DNA of 45,507 nucleotides, taken from assembly GCA_013822695.1 (NCBI GenBank), contig PNKW01000018.1, positions 1 through 45,507 of the forward strand, read 5' to 3'. The position numbers were made by a program, and so were the translations under genes. A model generated the notes under the pieces. It was not told the origin of the DNA and ran no database searches. It saw only the letters and a list, made by a program, of their open reading frames with translations. Position 1 is the stretch's first letter. Each line of letters starts with the position of its first letter. This document shows positions 15,405 through 23,996 of the stretch, piece after piece. Origin of the DNA: Erythrobacter sp. (GTDB lineage: Bacteria; Pseudomonadota; Alphaproteobacteria; Sphingomonadales; Sphingomonadaceae).

Positions 15405-16504
15405 ATCGCGGCGAGTTCCTCCGCGAGCACGGTGAAGTCATGGCGGGCGAGCCGCCCGCGGCCCGCTTCGGCCAGCGCGGCGCGCTCGGCCGGATTGTCC
15501 CACAGTGCGGCGATGGCGGCGGCGGTGCCCGCGGGATCGCCCAGCGCGAAGAACCTTGCCGCGTCGCCGGCCAGCTCGCGGAACACCGGCGTGTCGCTCG
15601 CCGCAACCGGCAGCCCGGCGGCCATCGCCTCGACCAGCGGAATGCCGAACCCTTCATAGGCCGAAGGAAACAGCAGGAGGTCGGCAAGGTGGTACATCGC
15701 CCTCAGGTCATCGCCGCCCACGCCGCTCAGCAGCCGCACCGACGCGCCGAGGCCGTGGCGGGCGATCGCGGCCTGCAATGCGGCTTCGCTCCCGCCGGGA
15801 TTGCCCACCACCACCAGCGGCACGTCGCGCTGCTTGGCGCGCAGCACCGCGATGGCGTCGATGGCCTGCGCGAAGTTCTTTCGCGGCTCGAGGTGCCCGA
15901 CGCTCAGCACGAAACGCTCAGGCAAGGTCCAGCGGGCGCGCACTGCGGCGCAGGCGTCCTCGCCCGGGTGCGCGAGGTCTTCGGGCCGGACGCCGTTGTA
16001 GAGCCTGCGAACCCGTGCCCCAGGGTGAAAGGCGCGCAGTTCCTCCGCAACCCTGTCCGACACCGCCAGCGTCAGCCGCGCAGCGCCGAGCGCATGGTGC
16101 AGCACCGGCGCGGCGATCAGTCGCATCGCGCGCGGAGCATCGGGGCGCACCGGGCGCAGATCGTGGATCGTCAGCAGGGTCGGGCAATCGGCCGCGATCA
16201 CGGCGGGCAGGTGGAAGCTCTCGAACAGGTCGAGCCGGTCGGCCCGCAAGGCGCGCCGCCAATAGCCGAGCCCCGCCGCAAGCCGCGCGATGCGCCCCTC
16301 GGCCGGGAGCGGGGTAACACGCGCCTCCACATTGGGGGAGGGCGCGAACCATGCCGCCACCCGCACATCGCGCGGTTCGTAGATGATGAAGTGCCAATCG
16401 GGTCGCAGCCGGATCAAGGCTCCCAGAAGATAGCGGAACCGCTGGTTCGCGCCCGAGGGCCGCTCGGTGAAGCAGGTCGCGTTGAGGCCGATGCGCAGGC
16501 TCAA
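15380..16504 (-). CDS. Glycosyltransferase family 4 (TTG start)
   Basis: A 374-residue GT-B glycosyltransferase. The N-terminal domain begins LRIGLNATCFTERPSGANQR. The C-terminal donor domain has FVLSVGHLEPRKNFAQAIDA (about residue 185), VRLLSGVGGDDLRAMYHLAD and the classic FPSAYEGFGIPLVEAMAAG (about 290-308). No ATG lies at the conserved beginning. The best start is the TTG at 16504, whose TTGA overlaps the stop of the upstream gene, matching the overlap style of this operon; the longer open frame to 17032 overlaps that gene. It forms an operon with the next glycosyltransferase and the FkbM methyltransferase. Confidence 0.87.
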   Translation of the reverse strand: MSLRIGLNATCFTERPSGANQRFRYLLGALIRLRPDWHFIIYEPRDVRVAAWFAPSPNVEARVTPLPAEGRIARLAAGLGYWRRALRADRLDLFESFHLPAVIAADCPTLLTIHDLRPVRPDAPRAMRLIAAPVLHHALGAARLTLAVSDRVAEELRAFHPGARVRRLYNGVRPEDLAHPGEDACAAVRARWTLPERFVLSVGHLEPRKNFAQAIDAIAVLRAKQRDVPLVVVGNPGGSEAALQAAIARHGLGASVRLLSGVGGDDLRAMYHLADLLLFPSAYEGFGIPLVEAMAAGLPVAASDTPVFRELAGDAARFFALGDPAGTAAAIAALWDNPAERAALAEAGRGRLARHDFTVLAEELAAIYREVTGR

Positions 16505-17586
16505 TGTTCGGCCAGCCCCAGCAGTTCGAAATGGCGGCGGATCACGCAGGTTTGTTCGAAAGGCTCGACCGCCTCGGCGAGCAGTTCGGGCGCCATCGGG
16601 CGGGCGAGCGCTTCGCGCAAGGCGGCGGCGATCGACTCCGGATCGCCGACCTTCGCGAGGTAGCCGTAGCGCCCGCCTTGCAGCAGTTCGCGAGGGCCGG
16701 TGGGGCAGTCGGTGGCGACCGGGGTGCAGCCGCACATCATCGCCTCGACCAGCACGTTGGGCATGCCTTCGACATGGCTCGATAGCGCCGAGACCCGCGC
16801 GCGGGCGAAATAGCGCAGCGGATTGTCGACCCGCCCGGGCAGGCGCACCCGCTCGCCCAGGCCGAGCTGCGCGACCAGCGCTTCGAGCGCAGGCCGCTCG
16901 GATCCCTCGCCGAGGATCAGCAGCCGTGCTTCGGGCACCTTCGGCATGGCGCGGATCAGATCGGCAAAGCCCTTCCACGGCGCGAGCGATCCGGCAGCGA
17001 CAATCGGCGGCGGCAGGCCATCGGCGAACCACGGGTCGTCGACAGACTCGCCCATGCGCGCGCGGGCGGCGGGGGAATCGACGATGTTGTAGACGCAGAC
17101 ATGGCCCATGCGCGGGAACAGCGTCCGGTATTGCGCGACCATGTCCTGCGACACGCAGGTCAGCGCCTGCGCGCGCGGGGCGAGGGTGCGCATCGCCTGT
17201 TTCAGCACCCAGCGCTTGGTGAAGGGCTTGGAGGAATAGGTATCGAACGGGGTCACGCGCGAGGAGCCGCTGATCCGCGCTTTCGAACCCGCCAGCAGGG
17301 CAGCGGCAAGGACGGTGCAGTTGAGGTGGTCCTCGGCCGAGAACACCACCTCGGGCTGCGCGCGGCGCAGGTGGCGCACCAGCGGCCCGATCATCCCGCG
17401 CACCTGCCCCGCGCCGAGCACCAGCGTGGTGACGCCCGGGGCGGCGGGCACGGTCAGATCGGCGTCGCAGTTGCCGACCATGAAGGTGACATCATGCCCC
17501 CGCTCGGCAAGCGCGGCGGCGAAGCGCGCCTGCGCCAACGGCACCCCCGAAATGGCATAGCGCGGGGTGACGACGAGGATTTTCAC
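16501..17586 (-). CDS. Glycosyltransferase family 4 (GTG start)
   Basis: A 361-residue GT-B glycosyltransferase. It starts VKILVVTPRYAISGVPLAQA with a Rossmann strand followed by a loop. The C-terminal domain shows PIVAAGSLAPWKGFADLIRA, RLLILGEGSERPALEALVAQ and the donor-site stretch LSSHVEGMPNVLVEAMMCG. I choose the GTG at 17586, which overlaps the FkbM gene's stop (GTGA); the open frame to 17742 would lie inside that gene. The stop in turn overlaps the TTG of the downstream glycosyltransferase. The three-gene coupled unit runs opposite to the main operon. Confidence 0.88.
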   Translation of the reverse strand: MKILVVTPRYAISGVPLAQARFAAALAERGHDVTFMVGNCDADLTVPAAPGVTTLVLGAGQVRGMIGPLVRHLRRAQPEVVFSAEDHLNCTVLAAALLAGSKARISGSSRVTPFDTYSSKPFTKRWVLKQAMRTLAPRAQALTCVSQDMVAQYRTLFPRMGHVCVYNIVDSPAARARMGESVDDPWFADGLPPPIVAAGSLAPWKGFADLIRAMPKVPEARLLILGEGSERPALEALVAQLGLGERVRLPGRVDNPLRYFARARVSALSSHVEGMPNVLVEAMMCGCTPVATDCPTGPRELLQGGRYGYLAKVGDPESIAAALREALARPMAPELLAEAVEPFEQTCVIRRHFELLGLAEH

Positions 17587-18377
17587 GCGGCTGCCCTCGC
17601 CAGCAGGGCCGCATATTCTCCCTTCGCGATGCGGCTTTCGGCGAGGAAGATGAAGTTGTTGCAATAGGGCCTGCCGGGCACGCCGAATTGCTGATGCTCG
17701 TCTGTCACGAAGGCGCCAAGCGGCAGCAGCGCGCCGTTGCACAGGAACCAGCCGCGATAGCCCATTGCCTGCACCTCGGCGAAAGCCTCGCTGATCGGGC
17801 GGGCGATGTGGCGCTGCTCGATCTCGACGATCAGCGCCGGGCTGCTGGCCGCGATGGTCGCCGCCGCACCGCGCAGCACCGCGTCCTCGTGCCCCTCGAC
17901 GTCGATCTTGATCAGCGCGGCGTCAGTAATCCCCATGCTGTCGAGCGGGGCGAGCTGCACTGCGACCCGCCGGCCTTGCGCGACCGTGCCCCCGGCCAGC
18001 GCGGCGGAACTGTCATGCTCCACGCCGCCGTCTGCCGGGATCACCAGCTCGGCCGTGCCCTCGCGGTCGGACAGGGCGAGTGCGTGGACTGCGACCCCGC
18101 TGCGCCCTTTGGCCCAGGCGGCGAGGACGGCGGCGATGGCAGGGTTCGGCTCGAACAGATCGACCCTTGCGCCCAGCCTTGCCAGCGTGAGCGCATAGGT
18201 GCCGTAATTGGCCCCGATATCGAGCGCGCGCTCGCCCGGGCGGATCAGCTGCGGGAGCAGAGCGAGCTCGGCCTCCAGCCCGCCTGCCGCTTTCAGGAAA
18301 AGGTGCTTGGCCGGCACCTGCCAGCGCGCTGGCAGCCTGTCACGCACCAGCCCCTTGATTTGCGCTAACGCCCTCAT
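17583..18377 (-). CDS. FkbM-family methyltransferase
   Basis: A 264-residue SAM-dependent methyltransferase, probably O-methylating a sugar of the polysaccharide. The SAM-binding motif I is ERALDIGANYGTYALTLARL (about residues 49-68), followed by the acidic VDLFEPNPAI; the family-typical ALIKIDVEGHEDAVLRGA lies at about residue 155. The C-terminus ends in alanines. It is the first gene of a three-gene minus-strand unit and diverges from the asparagine-synthase-like gene across about 126 bases. The methylated position and sugar are not predictable. Confidence 0.9.
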   Translation of the reverse strand: MRALAQIKGLVRDRLPARWQVPAKHLFLKAAGGLEAELALLPQLIRPGERALDIGANYGTYALTLARLGARVDLFEPNPAIAAVLAAWAKGRSGVAVHALALSDREGTAELVIPADGGVEHDSSAALAGGTVAQGRRVAVQLAPLDSMGITDAALIKIDVEGHEDAVLRGAAATIAASSPALIVEIEQRHIARPISEAFAEVQAMGYRGWFLCNGALLPLGAFVTDEHQQFGVPGRPYCNNFIFLAESRIAKGEYAALLARAAA

Positions 18378-18503
18378 TCTGTAGGCGGATAGGTCTGGGG
18401 GCGGGGCTTGTCCACTGGCGACTTCCCCTCGCGCCCCGGCTGTTGTAGCCGTGGCCGCACTGCCCTGCCGGTTCGGGGGTGCGAGGCGCGAAAGGCGGAT
18501 GGC

Positions 18504-20442
18504 ATGTGCGGAGTGGCGGGGCTGTGGTCGGGCTCCGGAAGGTTGGCGGCATCGGAGCTGGCGCGGCGCGCTGAGGCGATGGCTGCGACCCTCGCCTCGC
18601 GCGGGCCGGACGGCGCAGGGGTGTGGAGCGACGCTGAAGCGGGGCTGGCGCTATCCCATCGCCGCCTCGCGGTTGTCGACCTCACCCAAGCGGGCGCGCA
18701 GCCGATGGCGAGCGCTTGTGGGCGCTATGTGCTGAGCTTCAATGGTGAAATCTACAACCACCGCGACCTGCGCCGTGCGCTCGAGGCGCGCGGGGTGGGC
18801 GGCTGGCGCGGGACCTCGGACACCGAGACGCTGCTCGCGCTGATCGCCGCCGACGGGCTCGAAAGCGCACTGGGGCAATGCGTCGGGGCCTTCGCCATCG
18901 CCCTGTGGGACCGCCGCGAGCGCCGCCTGCAACTGGCGCGCGACCGGATCGGTGAAAAGCCGCTCTACTATGGCTGGAGCGGCTCGGCGGGCGAGCGCGC
19001 CCTCGTCTTCGCTTCGGAACTGAAGGCGCTTCACGCGGTCCCCGGCATTGCGCCGCGGATCGATCGGCAAGCACTGTCGCTCTACCTGCGCGCCAATGCT
19101 GTGCCCGCGCCGCACACGATCTACTGCGATGTCTGGAAGGTGCGTCCGGGCCATATCGTGAAGCTGGGCGAGGACACGCTCAAGGCCGGGGGCGGGGCAA
19201 TCGCGCGCCTTTTGGGATCTGGCCGAGGTGATCGCGCGGCCACTCGCCGCACTTGATGCGGCCGAGGCCGAGGCGCGGCTCGAAGAGCTTCTCCTCGACG
19301 CGGTCGGCCAGCAGGTGCTCGCCGACGTGCCGGTCGGCGCGTTCCTGTCGGGCGGGATCGACAGCTCGCTGATCACCGCGCTGATGACGCGGGTTTCGGC
19401 TTCGCGGGTCAAGACCTTCACCATCGGCTTCGATCACGCCGGGTTCGACGAGGCCCCGCACGCCCGCGCGGTCGCGGAGCACCTCGGCACCGAGCATACC
19501 GAGCTCTATCTCGGCCCCGAAGCGGTGCGCGCCGAGATCCCCGCGCTTGCCGACATCTATGACGAACCCTTTGCCGACAGCTCGCAGTTGCCGACGCTGC
19601 TGGTCAGCCGGCTGGCGCGCAGCCAGGTCACGGTCGCACTGTCGGGCGATGCGGGGGACGAGCTGTTCTGCGGCTACAACCGCTATCTCATGCCGCAGCG
19701 CAGCTACGCGGCGATGCGCGCGCTGCCCGTTCCGCTGCGCCAGCTCGCGGCGGCCGGGATCGGCGCCGTGCCGCCTGCCACATGGGATCAGGTCGGCCCG
19801 GTGCCGATGTTCGGCGTCAAGCTTGCCAAGGTGGCGCGGATGCTGCGCTCCCCGCTTGATACCCGCGCGATCTATCGCGCCAGCAGTGAGGAATGGGGGG
19901 AGGGCCTGCCGCTCATGGGGGGCGGCGATTCGGTCGCCTCGCCCGTCGACCTCACCCCGGCAATCCGGGGCACGCCCGAAGAGGCGATGATGCAGTGGGA
20001 CATGACCGGCTATCTCACCGACGACATCCTCGTGAAGGTCGACCGCGCCTCGATGGCGAACAGCCTTGAAGTGAGGATTCCGCTGCTCGATCACCGGCTG
20101 GTGGAGTTCGCCTGGAGCCTGCCGCTCGATCTCAAGAAGCGCGACGGGCGCGGCAAGTGGCTGCTGCGCCGGGTGCTCTCGCGCCATGTTCCCGATGCGC
20201 TGATCGACCGGCCCAAGGCGGGCTTTGCGGTGCCGGTCGGCGCGTGGCTGCGCGGCCCCTTGCGCGATTGGGCGGAGGATCTGCTCTCGCCCGATGCCTT
20301 GTGCGCCAGCGCCCCCTTTGATCCCGCCCCGATCCGCGCGCGCTGGGAGCAGCATCTGGCGGGCACGCATGACTGGACCGGTTCCTTGTGGGGCGTGCTG
20401 ATGTTCCAGGCCTGGGCCCGGCGCTGGGGCGCGGCGTGCTGA
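18504..20442 (+). pseudogene. asnB: Asparagine-synthase-like amidotransferase, split by a frameshift
   Basis: A glutamine-hydrolysing asparagine synthase family gene broken into two frames. The first part (18504-19256) starts MCGVAGLW with the catalytic Cys2 and carries the glutaminase domain (SHRRLAVVDLT, SFNGEIYNHR, ARDRIGEKPLYYG). The synthetase domain continues one base out of frame up to 20442, with the ATP pyrophosphatase motif FLSGGIDSSLITAL and SGDAGDELFCGYNRY. The frames join cleanly if one G is removed from the GGGGG run at 19188-19192: the reading then passes through SRAFWDLAEV, a family-typical junction, giving about 645 residues. So the break is one extra G, either a real mutation or a sequencing error. 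In this locus it may amidate a uronic acid rather than make asparagine. Confidence 0.85.
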
Positions 20443-21533
20443 TCTACTGGGCCATGTTCGCCGTTCCGGCGGTGTTCGCGCTGGTCGAGCCGACAGGCGC
20501 GCGCGCGCGCGCCGCCACCTCGGCGCGTTTGCGGGCGCGGGCCAGCTTCCTGTGGCTGCTGGTCGCCTTCGCGCTGGTGATCATCATCGGCCTCAGGTGG
20601 GAGACCGGCGGCGACTGGGGCAATTATGACCGCCTCGTGCAATCGGCGCTGTGGACCGACAATCCCTATGGTCTGCTCGGCGATCCGGGGTTCCGGCTGA
20701 TCACCCGGCTGGCGGCGGAAAGCTCTTACGGGATGCTGGTGGTGACGATGGTCAGCGGACTGGTGGTCACCGCCGGGCTGGTGCGCTTCTGCCTTGCCCA
20801 ACCGCGCCCGTGGCTGTGTCTGGCGGTGGCCGTGCCCTATTTCGTGGTGGTGATGGGGATGGGCTATATCCGCCAGGGCATGGCTGTCTCGCTGTTGCTG
20901 ATGGCGCTGCTCGCGGTGCAGAAGGGCAGCGTGGTGCGCTTCATCGGCTGGGTGCTGGCGGCGGTGATGTTCCATTCGACCGCGCTGATCTTCCTGCCGC
21001 TGGCGCTGTTCATGGCGCGCATCCACCCCTTCGCGCGCCTGTTGCTGCTGCTGGGCGCGGGCGCGGTTCTGGCCATCGCGGCGACCGGAGAGCGCACCGG
21101 TCTGTTGTTCACCAATTATGTCGAGCAGGAGATGACCTCCTCGGGCGCGCTGGTGCGCCTCGCCATGACCGCGCTGCCGGGCGCGATCCTGCTCTACTGG
21201 CGTGCCCGCTTCGATCTCGCGCCGTCCGAGCGATGGATCTGGATGATGCTGTCGGCCGGCGGGCTGGCGGCGCTGGCGCTGGTGCTGGTGTTCCCGACTT
21301 CGACCGCGATCGACCGGCTCGGGCTCTACCTGCTGCCGCTGCAACTCTTCGTCTATGCGCGCCTGCCCGATGCCCTCGCCGGGAACGAACGCACCGCGCG
21401 GGTGCTGGCGATAGCGGTGGTCGCGCTTTATGCGGCCGCTTTCTACGTGTGGCTCAACTACGCCGTGAACGTCGAATACTGGCTGCCCTACCGCTTCTTC
21501 CTGTTCGAGGACGGCGTGTGTCTCGAGTGCTGA
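20436..21533 (+). CDS. EpsG-family membrane protein (possible polymerase)
   Basis: A 365-residue polytopic membrane protein resembling the EpsG family. Members sit in exopolysaccharide loci and are thought to polymerise or extend the glycan. It has about ten hydrophobic segments, and the family-like residues WETGGDWGNYDRLV lie at about 55-70, near the first periplasmic loop, followed by VMGMGYIRQGMAVSLLLMAL. I start at the GTG at 20436, overlapping the previous stop by seven bases; the ATG at 20454 is an alternative six codons on. Its 3' end overlaps the next glycosyltransferase by 16 bases. This is a second polymerase-type protein in the locus besides the one at 5272. Confidence 0.82.
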   Translation: MLIYWAMFAVPAVFALVEPTGARARAATSARLRARASFLWLLVAFALVIIIGLRWETGGDWGNYDRLVQSALWTDNPYGLLGDPGFRLITRLAAESSYGMLVVTMVSGLVVTAGLVRFCLAQPRPWLCLAVAVPYFVVVMGMGYIRQGMAVSLLLMALLAVQKGSVVRFIGWVLAAVMFHSTALIFLPLALFMARIHPFARLLLLLGAGAVLAIAATGERTGLLFTNYVEQEMTSSGALVRLAMTALPGAILLYWRARFDLAPSERWIWMMLSAGGLAALALVLVFPTSTAIDRLGLYLLPLQLFVYARLPDALAGNERTARVLAIAVVALYAAAFYVWLNYAVNVEYWLPYRFFLFEDGVCLEC

Positions 21534-22633
21534 TCTCGATCAACGCGGCCTGGAACGTGGTCAATTTCCGCGCCGGTCTGGTCCGCGCGCTGGTGGCGGA
21601 CGGGCACGAGGTGATCGCCGCCGTCCCTGATGATGGCGCGCTCGCCGCGGTCGAGGCGCTGGGCGCGCGGGTGGCGGTGCTGCCGATGACCAGCGCGAGC
21701 ACCTCGGTGACGGGCGATCTTTCCCTCTTGTGGCGCTATGTCCGGCTGATCCGGCGCGAGCGGCCCGATGTCTATCTCGGCTGGACGATCAAGCCCAACA
21801 CCTATGGCGCGCTCGCCGCGCGGATGGCGGGGGTGCCGCGCATCGCCAATGTCTCGGGGCTCGGCACGGCCTTCATCCGCGAGACCTGGCTGACGCGGGT
21901 GGCGGAGATGCTCTACCGGCTCGGGCTGGGCGGGGCCGCCACGGTGTTCTTCCAGAACCACGACGACCGCGCCGAGTTCGTCGCGCGGCGCTTGGTCGCG
22001 CGCGATTGCGTCGAGGTGCTGCCGGGATCGGGGATCGATATCGCGCATTATGACCCCGCCCCGTGGCCGCGCGCGGATGATGATGCCTTCCGCTTTCTGA
22101 TGGTGGCGCGGCTGATCCGCGACAAGGGCGTGACCGAGTTCGTCGAGGCCGCCCGGATCGTGCGCGCCCGCCACCCGCAGGCGCGCTTTGCCCTGCTCGG
22201 GTTCCTTGATGTCGACAATGCCACCGCCATTTCCCGCGCAGAGCTGGAAGGCTGGGTGGCCGAAGGCGTGGTCGAATATCTGGGCGCGGCCGAGGATGTC
22301 CGCCCGTTCCTCGGCAATGCCGATTGCGTGGTGCTGCCGAGCTACCGCGAGGGGCTGTCGCGGGTGCTGCTCGAGGCGGGTGCGATGGCGCGGCCCGCAA
22401 TCGCGACCGACGTGCCGGGCTGCCGCGACGTGATCGTGCCGGGCGAGACCGGGCTGCTGTGCGCGGTGCGCGACGCGCAGAGCCTCGCGGAACGGATGAT
22501 CGGGATGATTGCGCTCCCGCCCGATACCCGCGCCGCGATGGGCCGCGCGGCGCGGGCGCACATCGCGGAACGCTTTGCCGAAAATCATGTGATATCAGCC
22601 TATCGCGCGGCGCTTGCGCGGGCTATCCAGTAG
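21518..22633 (+). CDS. Glycosyltransferase family 4 (WbcQ/PglA-like)
   Basis: A 371-residue GT-B glycosyltransferase of the group acting near the start of lipid-linked glycan assembly (PglA-like by resemblance). Motifs: SINAAWNVVNFRAGLVRALV at the start, YLGWTIKPNTYGALAARMAG at about residue 85, NVSGLGTAFI, MVARLIRDKGVTEFVEAA at about 195, and the donor site LPSYREGLSRVLLEAGAMAR at about 275. Two in-frame GTGs (21518, 21527) are possible starts; both overlap the EpsG gene. The open frame farther upstream (to 20651) is an overlap artefact. The next gene follows after 64 bases. Confidence 0.88.
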   Translation: MSRVLISINAAWNVVNFRAGLVRALVADGHEVIAAVPDDGALAAVEALGARVAVLPMTSASTSVTGDLSLLWRYVRLIRRERPDVYLGWTIKPNTYGALAARMAGVPRIANVSGLGTAFIRETWLTRVAEMLYRLGLGGAATVFFQNHDDRAEFVARRLVARDCVEVLPGSGIDIAHYDPAPWPRADDDAFRFLMVARLIRDKGVTEFVEAARIVRARHPQARFALLGFLDVDNATAISRAELEGWVAEGVVEYLGAAEDVRPFLGNADCVVLPSYREGLSRVLLEAGAMARPAIATDVPGCRDVIVPGETGLLCAVRDAQSLAERMIGMIALPPDTRAAMGRAARAHIAERFAENHVISAYRAALARAIQ

Positions 22634-22697
22634 CCGAGTCGAGGGGATTGCGGCGGCGTCCTGCCCCCCTCACGTGGCATCGCAGGGGGATCGGCAG

Positions 22698-23996
22698 TTG
22701 ACGGCGCGCAGCGAAGGCACGGTTCCGGATATCGTTGTTGTCGGCCTAGGCTATGTCGGATTGCCGCTGGCGCTGCGGCTGTCCAAGGCCTTTCCGGTGC
22801 TGGGCTTCGATATCGACGCGGGCCGGATCGCCGAATTGCACGAAGGCTATGACCGCACCCACGAGGTCGAGCGCGCATCGCTGCTCGCCGCGCTCGAGAC
22901 GGGCGCACTGCGGCTCGAACAGGATGTTGCCGCGTGCCGGGGGGCGGGGGCCTATATCGTCACCGTGCCGACCCCGGTCGATGCGGGCAACCGGCCCGAC
23001 CTCACCTTGGTTGAACGCGCCTGCGTGTCGGTCGCTGCGATGCTCGATCCTGCCGCGCAGCCGGTCGTGGTGTTCGAGAGCACGGTCTATCCCGGTGTGA
23101 CCGAGGATGTGTGCGGCCCGATCCTCGAGCGGGAATCGGGGCTGGAGCGCGGGCGCGACTTCTTCCTCGGCTATTCGCCCGAACGCATCAATCCGGGTGA
23201 CCGCGAACACACCGTCGACCGCATCACCAAGGTGGTGGCGGGCGAGAACCCCGAGGTAACGGCAAGGCTCTGCGCGATCTACGGTGAGGTCACCAGCGGC
23301 GGGGTGTTCGCCGCCAGCTCGATCCGCGTGGCCGAAGCCGCCAAGGTGATCGAGAACGCCCAGCGCGACATCAACATCGCCTTCATCAACGAAGTCGCGC
23401 AGATCACCCGCAAGCTGGGCATTTCGATCTGGGACGTGCTCGATGCGGCGAAGACCAAGTGGAACTTCCTGCCGTTCCAGCCGGGCATGGTCGGCGGGCA
23501 CTGCATCGGGGTCGATCCCTATTACCTCAGCCACTGTGCCCAAGGCCTGGGGCATGACCCGCAGGTGATCCTTGCCGGGCGCTCGATCAATGACGGCATG
23601 GCGGCATGGCTGGCCGGCGAGCTCGACCGCGCACTGGCCCCGGCGTCGCGGGTGCTGGTGATGGGCCTCGCCTTCAAGGAGAACGTCCCCGACCTGCGCA
23701 ACAGCAAGGTCGCCGATCTGGTTGCAGCGCTGGCGGCGCGCGGGCACCGCCTCGCGGTCCACGATCCGCTGGTCGACAGGCACGAGGCGCATCACGAATA
23801 CGGGATCGATCTGCTTGCCGATCTGCCGCAAGAACCGAGCGACGCGGTCATCATGGCGGTGCCGCACGCCGCCTATCAGGCGCTCCCGGAAGCCCGCCTT
23901 GCCGCGCTGCTGCACGAGGGCGGCCTGTTCGCCGACATCAAGAACGCCTTCCCCGGCATGGACGCGGTGCCGGGCATCCGGCGCTGGCGGATATGA
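22698..23996 (+). CDS. UDP-sugar 6-dehydrogenase (TviB/WbpA type)
   Basis: A 432-residue NAD-dependent nucleotide-sugar dehydrogenase that oxidises a UDP-sugar (likely an N-acetylhexosamine) to the uronic acid. It has an N-terminal NAD-binding DIVVVGLGYVGLPLALRLSK, FESTVYPGVTEDVCGPIL in the middle, the central helix region NAQRDINIAFINEVAQI, the catalytic cysteine in MVGGHCIGVDPYYLSH (Cys269) and the C-terminal GLAFKENVPDLRNSK. The ESTVYPG and GHCIGVDP forms fit the TviB/WbpA branch rather than UDP-glucose dehydrogenase. The start is a TTG at 22698 with AGGGGGA eight bases before; an upstream in-frame ATG (22614) lies inside the preceding gene. The stop overlaps the sugar transferase start. 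Confidence 0.9.
   Translation: MTARSEGTVPDIVVVGLGYVGLPLALRLSKAFPVLGFDIDAGRIAELHEGYDRTHEVERASLLAALETGALRLEQDVAACRGAGAYIVTVPTPVDAGNRPDLTLVERACVSVAAMLDPAAQPVVVFESTVYPGVTEDVCGPILERESGLERGRDFFLGYSPERINPGDREHTVDRITKVVAGENPEVTARLCAIYGEVTSGGVFAASSIRVAEAAKVIENAQRDINIAFINEVAQITRKLGISIWDVLDAAKTKWNFLPFQPGMVGGHCIGVDPYYLSHCAQGLGHDPQVILAGRSINDGMAAWLAGELDRALAPASRVLVMGLAFKENVPDLRNSKVADLVAALAARGHRLAVHDPLVDRHEAHHEYGIDLLADLPQEPSDAVIMAVPHAAYQALPEARLAALLHEGGLFADIKNAFPGMDAVPGIRRWRI

Noticed and set aside
18408..20442. Programmed frameshifting of the asparagine-synthase-like gene
   Set aside because: No classical slippery heptamer with a downstream stimulatory structure was recognised, and family members are single-frame; an extra G is simpler.
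20091..21344. Minus-strand frame of 417 codons opposite the asnB and EpsG genes
   Set aside because: Low-complexity Gln/His/Arg translation; antisense shadow of membrane protein codons.
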